Below, piece by piece: positions 1-10,887 of a DNA stretch of 64,000 nucleotides. The notes beneath the pieces are model-generated. The model did no database searches and was not told the DNA's origin. It was given only the letters and a program-made list of their open reading frames with translations. Source of the stretch: Chamaecrista fasciculata. Lineage: Eukaryota; Streptophyta; Magnoliopsida; Fabales; Fabaceae. The position numbers were made by a program, and so were the translations under genes. The stretch's first letter is position 1; each line of letters starts with the position of its first letter. The stretch is taken from NCBI GenBank assembly GCA_003254925.1, contig QANZ01023827.1:203787-267786 (forward strand), in the 5' to 3' direction.

Positions 1-81
1 GAGAGGACCATATATAATTTAAATATGACCATAAACAAGATTAACAAGGGGGGTGGTATAAATGGCCTAAGTATAACATAC

Positions 82-675
82 CCTTTGATTATATCAAGTG
101 TTGTATTACTAATGTATCCTCCTTCTATGAGACCAGGAGTGTCAATGATGTTTAATGTAAATCCTGCCCTCACTCGTGATACCATCACAGGTCTTGGTAC
201 TTCAGACTTTCAAAAAAATAAAACTTTTTTCAGAAATGTAAATATTATAAGCAGCTATAAACACAGTAGATCATTAAAGAAAATGATATATACCTGAAAA
301 GGACTAATAGAAATGACTTTTTCACCAATGATGGAATTCACGATTGAAGATTTTCCAACACCACCTTTGCCCATTACAAGTATAGTCAAAGAATCCACAT
401 TCTACACAAAATTACACGAGTTAAAAGAAAAGAAAGAAAACTTCTTTCAAACAGAATTTCTCATGAAACATACGCAACCAATAACAGACAAGCAATAGTG
501 CATTCTTGAAACACAACGAATCTGCATGAGCAATTTTCTCAAAGAGTATATATATGAATTTGAGGAAAAACAAAACCTCTTGTTTGAGTTTTCCCAGCAG
601 TTCAAGCAATTTTGTCTGCGTAGCAGGTGCGAATGTATTGATTCCTGCCCATTCACGGATTGCTTTAGATCCCAT
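82..675 (-). CDS. TOC34: Chloroplast outer-envelope import receptor Toc34/Toc33, 5' part (three exons, runs off left edge)
   Basis: GTP-binding receptor of the TOC translocon; in this family it recognises preprotein transit peptides at the chloroplast surface. Three exons read on the minus strand. Exon 1 (675..577, 33 codons) begins MGSKAIREWAGINTFAPATQ. Exon 2 (401..294) holds the P-loop GKGGVGKSSIVNSIIGE. Exon 3 (206..82) holds the G3 motif region IIDTPGLIEGGY. Introns are GT-AG (576..402 and 293..207). Frames join without a stop, and the exon 3 donor leaves two bases of a Gly codon. The ATG at 675 gives the expected family N-terminus; an in-frame upstream ATG (756) would add a hydrophobic stretch unlike the family. 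The remaining GTPase domain and the C-terminal membrane anchor lie left of the window. Toc33 and Toc34 paralogues cannot be separated from this fragment. Confidence 0.95.
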
Positions 676-1093
676 TTGAGGATGTTCCTGTTCCCCAAGC
701 AAAAGAATGTTGTTGCATAAGAAAAAAAAACAAAGGAGAATTTCTTCACATTCCACTCTAAAGCTCTAGTCAGAATGTTAAGCAACAAGATAAAAGAAAC
801 ATAAACAAACCATACATATATACCAAACTCGTATTCATACTAATTACTAAAAATAAGAAAATAAGCACAACACACTCCTCGCGCAATAAGGGACACTAAG
901 CACCGCTAAAACGAAGCAAGGTCGAACGCACTTGCTTAGAAGGGTGTAAAACTAAAGGCCCAGAAAAGTAGTAAGCAAAAAAGCGGCAAATTTCAGGAGA
1001 AAAACCCTAGTTTGGAAGGTGAGAAAATATAGGAAAACGTCAAAGCGAAGCCCCAAAACGAGGGTTTTGTGCAATGTGATTAAAATGAAAACA
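676..1093 (-). promoter_or_regulatory. TOC34 5' leader and proximal promoter
   Basis: Upstream of the TOC34 start codon. A telo-box type motif AAACCCTA lies at 1002-1009, and a second AAACCCTCG-like run lies near 1060 on the minus strand. Such motifs are common near transcription starts of plant housekeeping genes. A 5'-leader intron is possible but I could not place one. No convincing TATA box was seen. Confidence 0.4.
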
Positions 1094-1327
1094 TGAATTG
1101 AAAAGCTGAAGCAGGAATTGAAGGCGAAAGAGTTACCCGAAGAGACTCGTTTGGTCTCTGAGAAGATAATTGAGGAGAGTGATAGTATTGCGAACCTGCG
1201 TACTGCTTCCTTATCGGCTTATCCGCCTAATATATCACTGTATTCTAGTTTTTTTCTTTTTGGCGGGGATGACCGTCCTCTACGTATAAAAAAGTTAAAA
1301 CCTAATCAAAGCAAAAAAATAAAATAA
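1094..1327 (+). other. Open stretch of unknown origin beside TOC34
   Basis: An open frame of about 78 codons on the plus strand reads a charged helical segment (ELKAKELPEETRLVSEKIIE) and then becomes low complexity. Base composition of the first 150 bases is coding-like. There is no in-frame ATG at its start, and no partner exon was recognised. It may be a displaced gene fragment, an exon of an unseen gene, or part of the divergent promoter. I do not recognise the protein. Confidence 0.2.
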
Positions 1328-1884
1328 AATAAAAAAAGGTTAGTCAAATCATTTTTTCATCAATGGCTTTGTGCCATTTTCTCATTAATGGATATTTAAT
1401 TCTGACCAAAAAAAAGAAATCATTTTTTGAAATCTCTGGCAAAAAGAAAAAATCGTTTTTTAAATCAAATTGGGATTTGGGATTTGGCCTTTGGGACCCG
1501 AAATATGTCTCATTTATTTTTTGCTATATAAAAACATTTATAATATACATAATTATTAGTAAATTGTTTTATAATCTTGTTATAAAATTTTTAGAGTTGT
1601 GAATTTTGGTTTTAAAGGAAAAAATTTAGGTTAAATTTTTTATATTTTTGTTATAAGGATCTTTTAATTATAAGTTTGATCATATTTTTTATCTTGATCA
1701 TGTAAAAATATGTGTTTAATATCTCTTTTTATCAAAATTAGTCCTTCATTTTTGTGACATGTTAAATATTTATAAAAGAATTTTATAATAAAAATATAAA
1801 ACTTTTTTACCTAAGTTGATCATTATGTTCAAAAGCTCCTTATTGTGCCATGTGACCTAAGAAATGCAAGTGCACGGTTTTATT

Positions 1885-2500
1885 TTAAGGTCAAAAATCT
1901 ATTTTGGTCTTTAATGTTTATCCTAAGTTTTATTTTGATCCTTAATGTTTTGTAAAAGTTTCATCATAATTCTTAATTATTGAATAGGATCATATCTCTC
2001 TCATTTAAGTGTACGAGTCTTTTTTCTCTTTAGTTAGGATTGCCAACAAATGAAGTCAAATCGAGTTTGATAATAGTTTTTCTTAATTTTTCACTTTTTG
2101 GTTCAAAAATCACCTTACATAATCGATTTGATTTCATTTATTAACAGTTTCAATTACACAAAAAAAAAAAAAAATTCGTAGCTCCGAACTCGTTGCAATT
2201 GGACTTGAAACTAGAAAAATATGACCAACTTCGCTTGTTTAACTATGAAACAATCATGCCACTTTGAGAGTAATTTGATCTTATTTGCTAACGGCTCCAA
2301 TAGAATAAAGAAATGATGTCAAGAATAATCTCTAGTTTTGAAGGGGTCGTAATTGGACTTAAAACAAGTAAGATATGACTGCATTTAGTTGTTAGACTAA
2401 TGAGTGAAACTTTTTTAAAAAATATAAGATCAAAATTACAGAAAAAAAAATATTAAGAACTGAATTGCATCTTATCCTAAAGAGAAGAAACCAAAATTAC
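1885..2500. repeat. Dispersed repeat, copy A
   Basis: AT-rich non-coding segment with a diverged relative at about 11515-12190 plus 12607-12690. Shared landmarks include CAACAAATGAAGTCAAATCG (2046 here, a close variant near 11883), TATGACCAACTTC (2220 here, 12064 there) and GAGTGAAACTTTT near the end (2402 here, 12640 there). No coding capacity was seen. The bases between 1330 and 1885 are plain AT-rich spacer. Confidence 0.5.
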
Positions 2501-2618
2501 ATTTTAGATAATAAATTTACATAAATTTGATCCAAAAGAGAATACTATTTATTAATATATTTATATTTATAATTAGAGTATTCAAAAACTTAATTCCGCT
2601 ATTTAAAAAAAACATTTT

Positions 2619-3086
2619 GGCTAAAGTGCACTTTTGGTTCTATAACTTTGGCAAAGGTCTCAATTTGGTCTCATCACTTTTTTGTTGCAATTTTGGTCCC
2701 ATAACTTTGGTAAACGTCTCAATTTGGTCCCATAACTTTTTTTGTTACAATTTTGGTCTCATAACTTCTATAAACGTGCCACCGTTGGTCCCAAGCTGAT
2801 TTTCATTCATTTTATGCCGTTAAAAATGATCTGACATACTGAGTTGAATGATGACGTGACAAATATGGGTGAAATTGATTTAACGGCAGATAATGAATGG
2901 AAATAAGTTTGGGACCAATGGTGAGACGTTTTCCAAAGTTATGAGACCAAAATTTCAACAAAAAAACGTTATGGGACCAAATTGAGACCTTTGCCAAAGT
3001 TATGGGGACCAAAATTGCAACAAAAGAAGTTATGAGACCAAATTGAGACCTTTGCTAAAGTTGTGAGACCAAAAATGCATTTAGCC
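2619..3086. mobile_element. Foldback MITE, GGCTAAAG family, copy 1 (Mutator-like)
   Basis: 468 bp with long terminal inverted repeats beginning GGCTAAAGTGCACTTTTGGT and ending in the imperfect reverse complement (ATGCATTTAGCC). Internally it is made of inverted runs of TTGGTCCCATAACTTT and its complement. The flanks carry a 9-bp target-site duplication with one mismatch, AAACATTTT on the left and AAACCTTTT on the right, as expected for Mutator-like elements. No transposase is encoded. Open frames across it on both strands only reflect the inverted repeats. Confidence 0.8.
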
Positions 3087-3326
3087 AAACCTTTTAGAAG
3101 ACATAAAAACTGATACATTTTTGTTGATGAGGTGAGTAGAAGCAACATGTGAGAGGAAGGAAGCTGAGTAAGCATACATGTCTACGTTACGGAAAGAAAA
3201 GCATAAGACGACGACGAAACCATGAAGCATATAAACTGATAATAAACATACACACGAAACGAAACGAAACAGAGGAAGCGAAAGAAGCAGAAGCAGAAAC
3301 AGAGAGAGTGAATCTGGTAAGAGAGG

Positions 3327-3373
3327 ATGGTTCCTCGATCCCGTTTCTCTTGCTCGTCATTCTGGCCTCTCAG
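3327..3373 (+). pseudogene. Candidate first exon of the cupin gene, apparently frameshifted
   Basis: An ATG at 3327 starts MVPR. A one-base shift is then needed to continue into PFLLLVILASQ, a typical signal-peptide core, which ends at a good donor (CAG|GTGGGG at 3373/3374). As written, the ATG frame reads through the donor without a hydrophobic core, while the hydrophobic frame has no nearby ATG. The simplest reading is a one-base deletion after codon 4. Assignment to the cupin exons at 5463-5986 rests on order, strand and the usual presence of a signal peptide in that family. At least one short linking exon between them was not found. Confidence 0.35.
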
Positions 3374-3448
3374 GTGGGGTGGCATTTCTTGCTTCATTAT
3401 ATTCATTCATCACATACATACATATGGAATCTCTCTCTATATTATATA

Positions 3449-3957
3449 GGGTAAATTACAAAATAGGGTCCTGTGGTTTGGCCCTATTTCAGATAGGGTA
3501 CATGTGGTTTGAAAAGTTTCAAATTGGGGCCTGAGGTTAACTCTGTTTGCAAAATAGGGTCTAGGTGGTTTTGACCGTCAAAAAACTAACGGTGCACGTG
3601 ATAATTTGCCTAACAATCTCAGGGTCTTTAGTTAAAATACTATTTTAAGACCCTAACTATTAATTTTTTTTGCGTTTGAATCCCTATTTCTTACGTCGTC
3701 ATGTTAAAATACTATTTTAAAACACTATTTTTGCGTTGGTTAAAAATAGTTAGGGTCTTAAAATAGTATTTTAACTAAAGACCCTGAGATTGTTAGGCAA
3801 ATTATCACGTGCACCGTTAGTTTTTTGACGGTCAAAACCACCTAGACCCTATTTTGCAAACGGAGTTAACCTCAGACCCCAATTTGAAACTTTTCAAACC
3901 ACATGTACCCTATCTGAAACAGGGCCAAACCACAGGACCCTATTTTGTAATTTACCC
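3449..3957. mobile_element. Foldback MITE, GGGTAAATTA family, with exact 9-bp TSD
   Basis: 509 bp, almost wholly two inverted arms. It begins GGGTAAATTACAAAATAGGG and ends in the reverse complement TTTTGTAATTTACCC. A perfect 9-bp target-site duplication, TATTATATA, flanks it (3440-3448 and 3958-3966). The 9-bp duplication and long inverted repeats indicate a Mutator-like MITE. It sits only 13 bases left of the next MITE and in the presumed first intron of the cupin gene. Confidence 0.9.
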
Positions 3958-3970
3958 TATTATATAAAGA

Positions 3971-4348
3971 GGCTAAAGTGCACTTTTGGTCCTATAACTT
4001 TGACAAAGGTTTCAATTTGATCCCATAACTTTTTTTTGTTGCAATTTTGGTCCTATAATTTCTGAAAACGTCCCATTGTTGGTCCCAATTTGACTTCCAT
4101 CTATTTTCTGCTATTAAAGATGATCTAACATACTGAGTTGAATGATTACGTGGCAAATATGGATAAAGTGGATTTAACGGCAGATAATGGATAGAAATCA
4201 ACTTGAGGCCAATGGTGAGATATTTTCAAAAGTTATGAGACCAAAATTGCAACAAAAAAAGTTATGAGACCAAATTGAGACATTTGTCAAAGTTATGGAA
4301 CCAAAATTACAATAAAAATAGTTATGGGATCAAAAATGCACTTTAGCC
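3971..4348. mobile_element. Foldback MITE, GGCTAAAG family, copy 2
   Basis: 378 bp, a shorter relative of the element at 2619-3086. Both ends match GGCTAAAGTGCACTTTTGGT and its complement, with the same internal inverted TTGGTCCCA language and a shared central segment (AACATACTGAGTTGAATGAT). No clear 9-bp duplication remains, perhaps because its left flank was altered by the neighbouring MITE insertion. Confidence 0.75.
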
Positions 4349-5462
4349 TCTATATCTAATATTATATGGCTCCACCCCTTTCTGGTCGTCCATGTTTAAA
4401 ACTATAGTCTATAAAATTAAAAATAAGAGAAAATTTACTATTTGATCTCTCTTTCTTTACTAAGTTAACAATTTAGTCCCTTATTTATTTTACATACATA
4501 TTTGCGTGCCCGTGAGGACACGCAAAGCCCCTAGTATATATATATGCTTTCTTCTGTTGGTTCAATACAATGCATGAAACATCTATTAAGATTTAGGGGC
4601 AAACATTGGACACGATTGATACGAGTCTCGTATTAGGTAGTTAGTTGATGGTAAGGTACTATATCAGGCGTTGAGTCCTCCAACTTCAACAGCTAATTTT
4701 TTGGGATGTGATTCTTCTAAAGAGTTATACTTGTATCAACGATGCCCCATTGACTCGGCCCGACACTGGTCTAATTTTTCAATTTGGGTTGGGTTTAATT
4801 GAGCTGGTCACCGGTATAGATGATCATATATATAGAAGTGAGAGCATGAGTCAAACTATAGTAAGTGTATGATTATCTGTTCTACAATTAATGAGTTTTA
4901 ACATGGTGCGGTGCATGCTAAGTAGTGCTTAATCTAATAACAGGGTATATATCCAAGTCAAGATCATCAGTTTATCTCCCACGAGTGATTTTTGAAGTGA
5001 CAAATATTGTTGCTTCAATGTATGAACTCCTGGAGTATCTATGTTTTGTTCTAAAGTCTATAGCTACGAGTCATAATTCATTCTACCTATTCTATTATGA
5101 ATTAAAGAAATAGAATTAAAATGTTCTCAATCATTAATTTATTTTATTGTGGATTTAAAAAGTAGAATTGCAATGGTACAAATTATTAAAGGGATAAAGA
5201 TTATTGTTGCTTTAATGTAGAGAGCATTATATTTATGCTTGGTTTTCTTGATTAAAAGTCCAAGTGACAGAGTTATAGTCAATTTTAACTCTGTTAATCT
5301 ACTTTAAATTAAGGAAATAAAATTGTGACTTTGCCTATCTTTAATTTTTGGCTCGCTTAATAATGAATGTTTGATTCAATAACTATTATGTTGGGGAAAT
5401 TCTCAAGTAAATTGGAAGGTAAATGAAAGTGCATTATTGAGTGCTTTTTTTTTTTTGTACAG
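4349..5462. other. AT-rich spacer or intron upstream of the cupin exons
   Basis: No exon could be supported here. If the exon candidate at 3327-3373 belongs to the cupin gene, this is intronic and should hide a short linking exon, since the phases do not otherwise match. Confidence 0.4.
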
Positions 5463-5986
5463 GCGGAGCTGTGTCTTGTGCTTCAATTCATGTTGGGGAA
5501 ATTCGACCAAAAAGGTTGAGAGGAAATCACAGACACCACAATTGTAACGAAACATTTGTCATATGGGGTGCTGCTACAAAATTCAGGGTAACCTATATAT
5601 ATATACCTTTTACATTATTGAACACAACTAATTATGAATCATAGACACAAGACATAACATGGAAGAACACTTAAATGCATGTCTTTTTGGTCATGCTCTC
5701 TATATTCATTAATTAGTATATATTAATTATTGGCTATAGGTGTGAACTAATATTTAATTGGATAATGCAGGTGGAAAAGGAGAAAAGCAAGGTGGGTGAA
5801 AATGGATACATGGAAGTGATAGTTGGGAGAGATGAGATTGGTGTTGCAGTGATCCCAAGTGGGAAAGCACACGCATTGGTGAACGTAGATCCCATTCAGA
5901 GCACATTCTTTATAACATGTCACGTCTCTATAATACACTACAATGCCTTAACTACTCATTCTAATGTTTGGAAAGATATAATGTGA
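5463..5986 (+). CDS. RmlC-like cupin-fold protein, two 3' exons
   Basis: Two exons, 5463-5587 and 5771-5986, with GT-AG splicing and compatible phase. The protein reads GGAVSCASIHVGEIRPKRLR, then GNHRHHNCNETFVIWGAATKF, and after the intron GYMEVIVGRDEIGVAVIPSG, KAHALVNVDPIQSTFFI and a C-terminal NVWKDIM. The GNHRHH...ETF segment and the HALVN segment are the two conserved cupin motifs. Plant members of this small family are about 150-180 residues, usually with a secretory signal peptide. Function is poorly defined; I recognise the fold, not a reaction. The N-terminus is missing or damaged (see 3327-3373), so it may be non-functional, although the two exons themselves are intact. Related 3' debris lies at 16171 and 20721. 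Confidence 0.75.
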
Positions 5987-6667
5987 GTAATATAATTATA
6001 TTGAGGATAAAGGAGTTGCTCCTAAAAATTTGGGTCACACTACATAACATTAATTCGGAAATTTGTAGCCTTATGTGTTACTATGTGTTGTATATCTATA
6101 TTATTATTATATATATATATGATGATATGATTTTAGGATTGGTAATTGATTTTTTATATTTTATACTAAATCAATATTTATACGAAATATATGATGAAAA
6201 CTTTTGAAAATTATGGAAGGAAATTAAATAAATTTTTAAATCCTTTTAGGTTATTTTATTTCGAATATTTGTTTTTACCATGCCAAGTCACTAATATATT
6301 GGATAGCATTCAAGAAGTTTGAGGAGCCTAAGTATGGCACTGGCATATTTGGTTTATCACAAACTCATTAGTTAAATATCAGTTTTTTTTAAAAAAAAAT
6401 TATTTAGAGAAAGGAAGAAGAAGGAAATTGAGGCTTAGGGGCTGGCCAAAGTTCTATCAATGCAAACTTACACAGGTTTATATACACATATTACAGATCA
6501 GTCTGCAAGAAATTCCTTATTTCTAACTGCTCCCATAAATAAATCCAAAATGTAGATAATCCATGAATCTGGCTTACTTCATAAAAGAATTGGAATGTGT
6601 TGTCCAGAAATTTTTATTCTTTAACAATTGTATACGTAACTTCCCTTTTGCCCAAAAAGGTCAAACC

Positions 6668-6879
6668 TAGGGGTGTACACGGGCCGGGCCGGGCCGGGTT
6701 TCTGGTCGGCCCGAGACCCGGCCCGGTACAGACCCGGGCCGGGCCGGGCCGGGTCACCGGGTCTGGCCGGGTCCGGCCGGGCCAAAAAAATATTTTTTTT
6801 TTAAATTTTTTTATTCATTCTATATATAATTTANGGTCCGCCGGGTCTGGCCGGGCCGGGCCTTTTTTGTACACCCCTA
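6668..6879. mobile_element. GC-rich hAT-type MITE with 8-bp TSD
   Basis: 212 bp with termini TAGGGGTGTACA and TGTACACCCCTA. The body is unusually GC-rich (repeats of GGCCGGGCCGGG and GGGTCTGGCCGG), in strong contrast to its surroundings. A perfect 8-bp duplication GTCAAACC flanks it (6660-6667 and 6880-6887), the length expected for hAT elements. One unresolved base lies at 6834. Confidence 0.88.
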
Positions 6880-7099
6880 GTCAAACCTGATTGATTCAAA
6901 AAGATAGAATTGAAGAATTGTGTTATCTTCCATTCTTTTGGCCTCTTCCTCTGTTAAATCAACCAAAAATCCAATGAAGCTCTTCCAATAGCTGTGGAGT
7001 ATAGCTTCTGTTTCTGTGATGCCGATAGAATCTAGAGTGACAAATATATAGACCTGACCCAGGTGATCATCCAGCATTTTTTTTATGTCTTCTCCATTT

Positions 7100-7720
7100 G
7101 TTACATCAGAATCGAATCCAGCGATGAAGGTTGTAAAACATGTGATAGCTGCACCGGTTTGAGAGATGGTTCAATTCCAAATTAACCATACGTTTTTGCA
7201 AAAGGACATGCCTTGAAGATATGATCAATGGTTTACTTCTCTGTTCCACAAAAGTGGCAGTTATATCAGAGAGACCAGGATGTGGTGATAGTGGAAGACA
7301 TCTGCAATTGACAAGGCTTTGTGTATGAGCTTCCCAACGAATAATAGAGACCTGTTAGGTGCTTTTGTTTTTCAGAAATCTTTTCAAGGGAAATCAAAGG
7401 CATCAGAAAGAGATTGATTGGAATCCCAATCTTGTTGAATAACTACCACTAGTTGCTTTATTTGTTCCAAATCTTGAAACCCCATTTTTGAAATAGGGAC
7501 AGATAGAATTATATCTTGGTAAGATACCAAATTCCCAACACTGATGGTCTTGATCATTATTAAGTTAAGCCACCCTAAAGGCAACCCAGAACTTGCTGGC
7601 CAGGTCAATGTTTTGCCCATTTCCAACATTCCAATGCAAGTGGTTTGTAATTAGATCCTTACATTTATTGATGCCTCTCCATGAGGCATCATTCTTAAAC
7701 AGAACCACCAAAAATATCCA
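7100..7720 (-). pseudogene. Decayed LINE (non-LTR retrotransposon) ORF2 3' fragment
   Basis: Minus-strand reading in broken frames. Near 7690 it reads DASWRGINKCKDLITNHLHW followed by NVGNGQNIDLASKFW, the usual linker between reverse transcriptase and the C-terminal zinc domain of plant LINEs. Near 7255 it reads CHFCGTEK, then TIDHIFKACPFAKTYG, the zinc-binding (zf-RVT) motif. Stops and frameshifts interrupt it throughout, so it is dead. The minus-strand open frame further on (about 7077-6877) is not recognised; it may be a continuation. Confidence 0.65.
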
Positions 7721-8995
7721 ACAAGTTATGCATGGGAAAACCTACACTAAATTGAAAAATACAAAGTTAACACTAAGTTATACATGGAAATTAGTTGTTA
7801 AAAACTTAAAAATATCAAAAGAAGAGAAATAGTGCAAATGAAGCACAAATTAGTTGTTATCAGCTCATCACCTTAGCGAGGGTTCTAATCATGGAAGTTA
7901 TAATTATTAGTTTTCCTCCTGTCAATCTTTTTTCAAGCTTTTGATTGATCTCTTCTTGTATCTTAGCACGACTAATCACCAGCATTTGATTAATCTCATC
8001 TAGTATCTTAGCACACTCAATTTCAATTACAGAGCAAAACCAAATTGGCAACCAGTTTACAGTTTTGGTTCTGCATAATTGATCTCACTTTCCTCAACTA
8101 TGAAATAGAGCATGGTAGAAAGGAGGAAGAGAAGAAAAAGAGAAGAGGCATCAAGTCATATATTTGCTAATGCAAAATTGCAACTGCACTATATGGATAA
8201 ATCAAAGTCATATATTTGCTTTATTTGTTCAACAAGAAAATATTCCAAGAGAAGTCATTGGAATCAGTAAAATTAGGATAACAAGGAAAGTGTGATTTCC
8301 TTTTGAAAGGTCTCATCTAGTTACCGCTTACCTGTTTAATGACTTAAAAGTTAAATCATAAGCTAAATGTGTTGTCATAGCTAGTGGGAGTATGTTTAGA
8401 TAGGGAAAACAAATAATAATTCAAAAAAAAGAAAGAAACAACAATAATAGAGAAAAGATACAAAAAGAATGTTTTATCTAGATGAAAACTTTTTCAATAG
8501 AGTGAAGAGAAGGAAGTGTTCTCACTCATTTTCTAGAATTGTCAATCTGCACATTCCCAAGTTCCCTCTGTTGGAGATTTTACAACTAATAAAACTTACA
8601 AGTCCAATATGGTATTAAAATCTTAAATTATTTTTCCATCCCTGTTTCACCATTCACAAGACCATGTCTATAATCAAATTGCTTCCAAATTTTATACACA
8701 TAATAATCTCACAAACTACTCACTACAATACATGATCATAATAATCCAGGGCCTAGAAATGTCATTGCCTTGTTGGTCCACCCTCATAAGGCTCAAGGAT
8801 CCCTTTGAGATCACATTGTGTTTCTTAACAAACCAGTGGCCACAGCACAAGAATATGACTGTGATAAGGCCTTCTTCATTATGATCTCTAGTTTTTGTCA
8901 TTTATACACACAGGTTAACGAATTTTACACGCATCCTATCTAATTAACATTCACAAACATCAATAATAACAAAACATGTATGAATTAAAAACCTT
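7721..8995. other. Intergenic, nothing recognised
   Basis: AT-rich sequence without a supportable gene or repeat on either strand. Confidence 0.5.
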
Positions 8996-9178
8996 GGGTT
9001 CATTTGGCAATTAGGAGAGGAAAGGAAGGGGAAAGATTGAAGGGGAAGGGAGGGGAGGAGAAGGGAAGGCTAATCTTCCACATGTCCTCCCTTTGTTTGG
9101 ATGTTGGTGGCTCCTCCAAAATACTCCAATCTTCTCCCACTCCCCTTCCCCTCCTTAAATCCTAATCCAAACATAGCC
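8996..9178. mobile_element. Short purine/pyrimidine foldback MITE
   Basis: One arm is purine-rich (GGGAGGGGAGGAGAAGGGAAGG) and the other pyrimidine-rich (CTCCCACTCCCCTTCCCCTCC), with ends GGGTTCATTTGG and CCAAACATAGCC. Related elements with a TATGTTTGG end occur at 30665-30976 and about 43631-44053. No target-site duplication was settled. Confidence 0.55.
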
Positions 9179-10158
9179 TTAGAAACTAAGTACAAAGATT
9201 AATGACAGTAAACAAAACCAAACCAGGGGAAGTGTATATCAAATGCTAAGAATTAAATAAATCCTTGTGCAAACTACCCAAACCATTCACTTCACCACTA
9301 GACCATAGTGGCTTACTGAAAGTATTTCACAATTAATTTGTTTAGTTGCTTTCAAGTATGTATGTCCATGGCTAAGAATTAACTCCAATATTTAAAGAAA
9401 ATAGGCAATATAAAAAGACACAGCAAATGAATTTCTACACATGGCAATACTATTTATAGTTCACAGAAACGGAGAAGTGAAGATCAAACTCCTAAAATGC
9501 AAAAGAGGTGACCAAGACTGTGATTTTAACTTTACCTATGCAAAACAGTCAAGAACTATATTTGCCTCTTCCTTGAAAGTGAAAAGGGAAAAAATATAGC
9601 ATTTTGAGCAGTATTTTACTGCATGCATGTACCATGTAGGCCTAATCTCTTAATGATCGTTCTGTATTTTCAAGGGATTGCTTTAGACTTAAAAGAATTG
9701 TTTAGTGAACTGTGAAGTTCACATAGAATTGAAGACACACTACAAAGTCATGATTTTTGTCCATTGTCAATAAAATAAACTTGAGCAAAATCATAACAGA
9801 GGCACAAGACACATCAGAGCTAAATCATCATAACTTGTTGAATAAAAGTGAAATAACTTGAGTCCATGACTCTACCACACTACATTTTTACATACCCATT
9901 ATACAATAAAGATTCTGGTGATGAAACAAAGAAAGTGACGTCATTCTTGCAAAATAGATACCTCCAAAGCTGACACCTTCAAACACTTAAGCAACATCGA
10001 TTCTCCAAATTTCTCTACTTCATCTTCTTCAAAGGAAGATCAACTTTTGCTTTGTTCACCAAACAAGAGAATGTTAATACCCTTCTTAAACTTGGAGATA
10101 CTTGTAAACACTCTCTTCAACTAGAGTGAAAGATCGGTTTTTGTATTCTTTTCATTTA
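9179..10158. other. Intergenic, nothing recognised
   Basis: AT-rich sequence between a MITE and the F-box-associated pseudogene. No open frame or repeat could be supported. Confidence 0.5.
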
Positions 10159-10887
10159 TTAAAAATAAACTCTCAGATCCACAAACATAATTTGATGGCC
10201 ACACTCTAACTTTTTCTCTACTCCATTTATGGGATCTCGAAAAATAATCCCGTTATCTGAACTTTGTAGCACCACTTCTCCACTATTCGTTAGTGCTACC
10301 ACATCTTCATCGATTGTTGGAAAATGAAACAACTGATTCCATGATTCAAAAACACCGTATTCCCTCATTACCCAAATTTCACAATACTTGTAACACTTGT
10401 CGCGGCTAGAATAATCTTTTTTATGAATCACGGCCAGATAATCACCTCCAAGCAAAATACATACACCAAAAAATGGCTTTTGTAAACACTGGGGTAACAT
10501 CAATTCTCCAAATGTTTCTCGGGCAACGTCAAATGTCAAAATAAAATTGTAATTATCACCATTAATTGAACGGGAGACCAGCCAGGGCATTACTCCATTG
10601 ACAAACTTGTGTTGACTCGCGAAGTCAAAGAGAAATGGTGAAACTGCAATAGTGACTACTCTCCAAGAACCAGAAGCAAGAGAGTAGATCTTAGCTCGAG
10701 GAGTAGCATTAGGGTAGGGATGACAGATAACCCTAACTACTTTGAAATCAGCGTTTCGATGATCAAAGCCGAACCCATAGAAGACTCGATTGGGATTATA
10801 ATCATGCAAATTGGATCCTCTAAATTTAACTTCTCTAAAGTTCTCTGCATTTGAATAATTTTTGAACGTCGGATTTTCTGCTCGCCA
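10159..10887 (-). pseudogene. F-box-associated (FBA) domain gene, 5'-truncated
   Basis: A continuous frame of about 242 codons ending in a stop at 10159. It shows the classic FBA opening VFYGFGFDHRNADFKVVRVI, then KIYSLASGSWRVV, later LTFDVARETFGELMLP, YLAVIHKKD, CEIWVMREYG and a final VVLQSSDNGIIFRDP-type blade. Such domains follow an N-terminal F-box in SCF ubiquitin-ligase substrate receptors of 350-400 residues. Here no F-box and no ATG precede it. The frame is closed by TAG just upstream (about 10888-10890), and sequence further right shows no F-box. I read it as a truncated pseudogene; an unseen upstream exon is the alternative. Confidence 0.75.

Noticed and set aside
2812-3175. Minus-strand open frames with repeated WSHN and NFGKGLN segments
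   Set aside because: They are translations of the inverted repeats of the MITE at 2619-3086, not genes.
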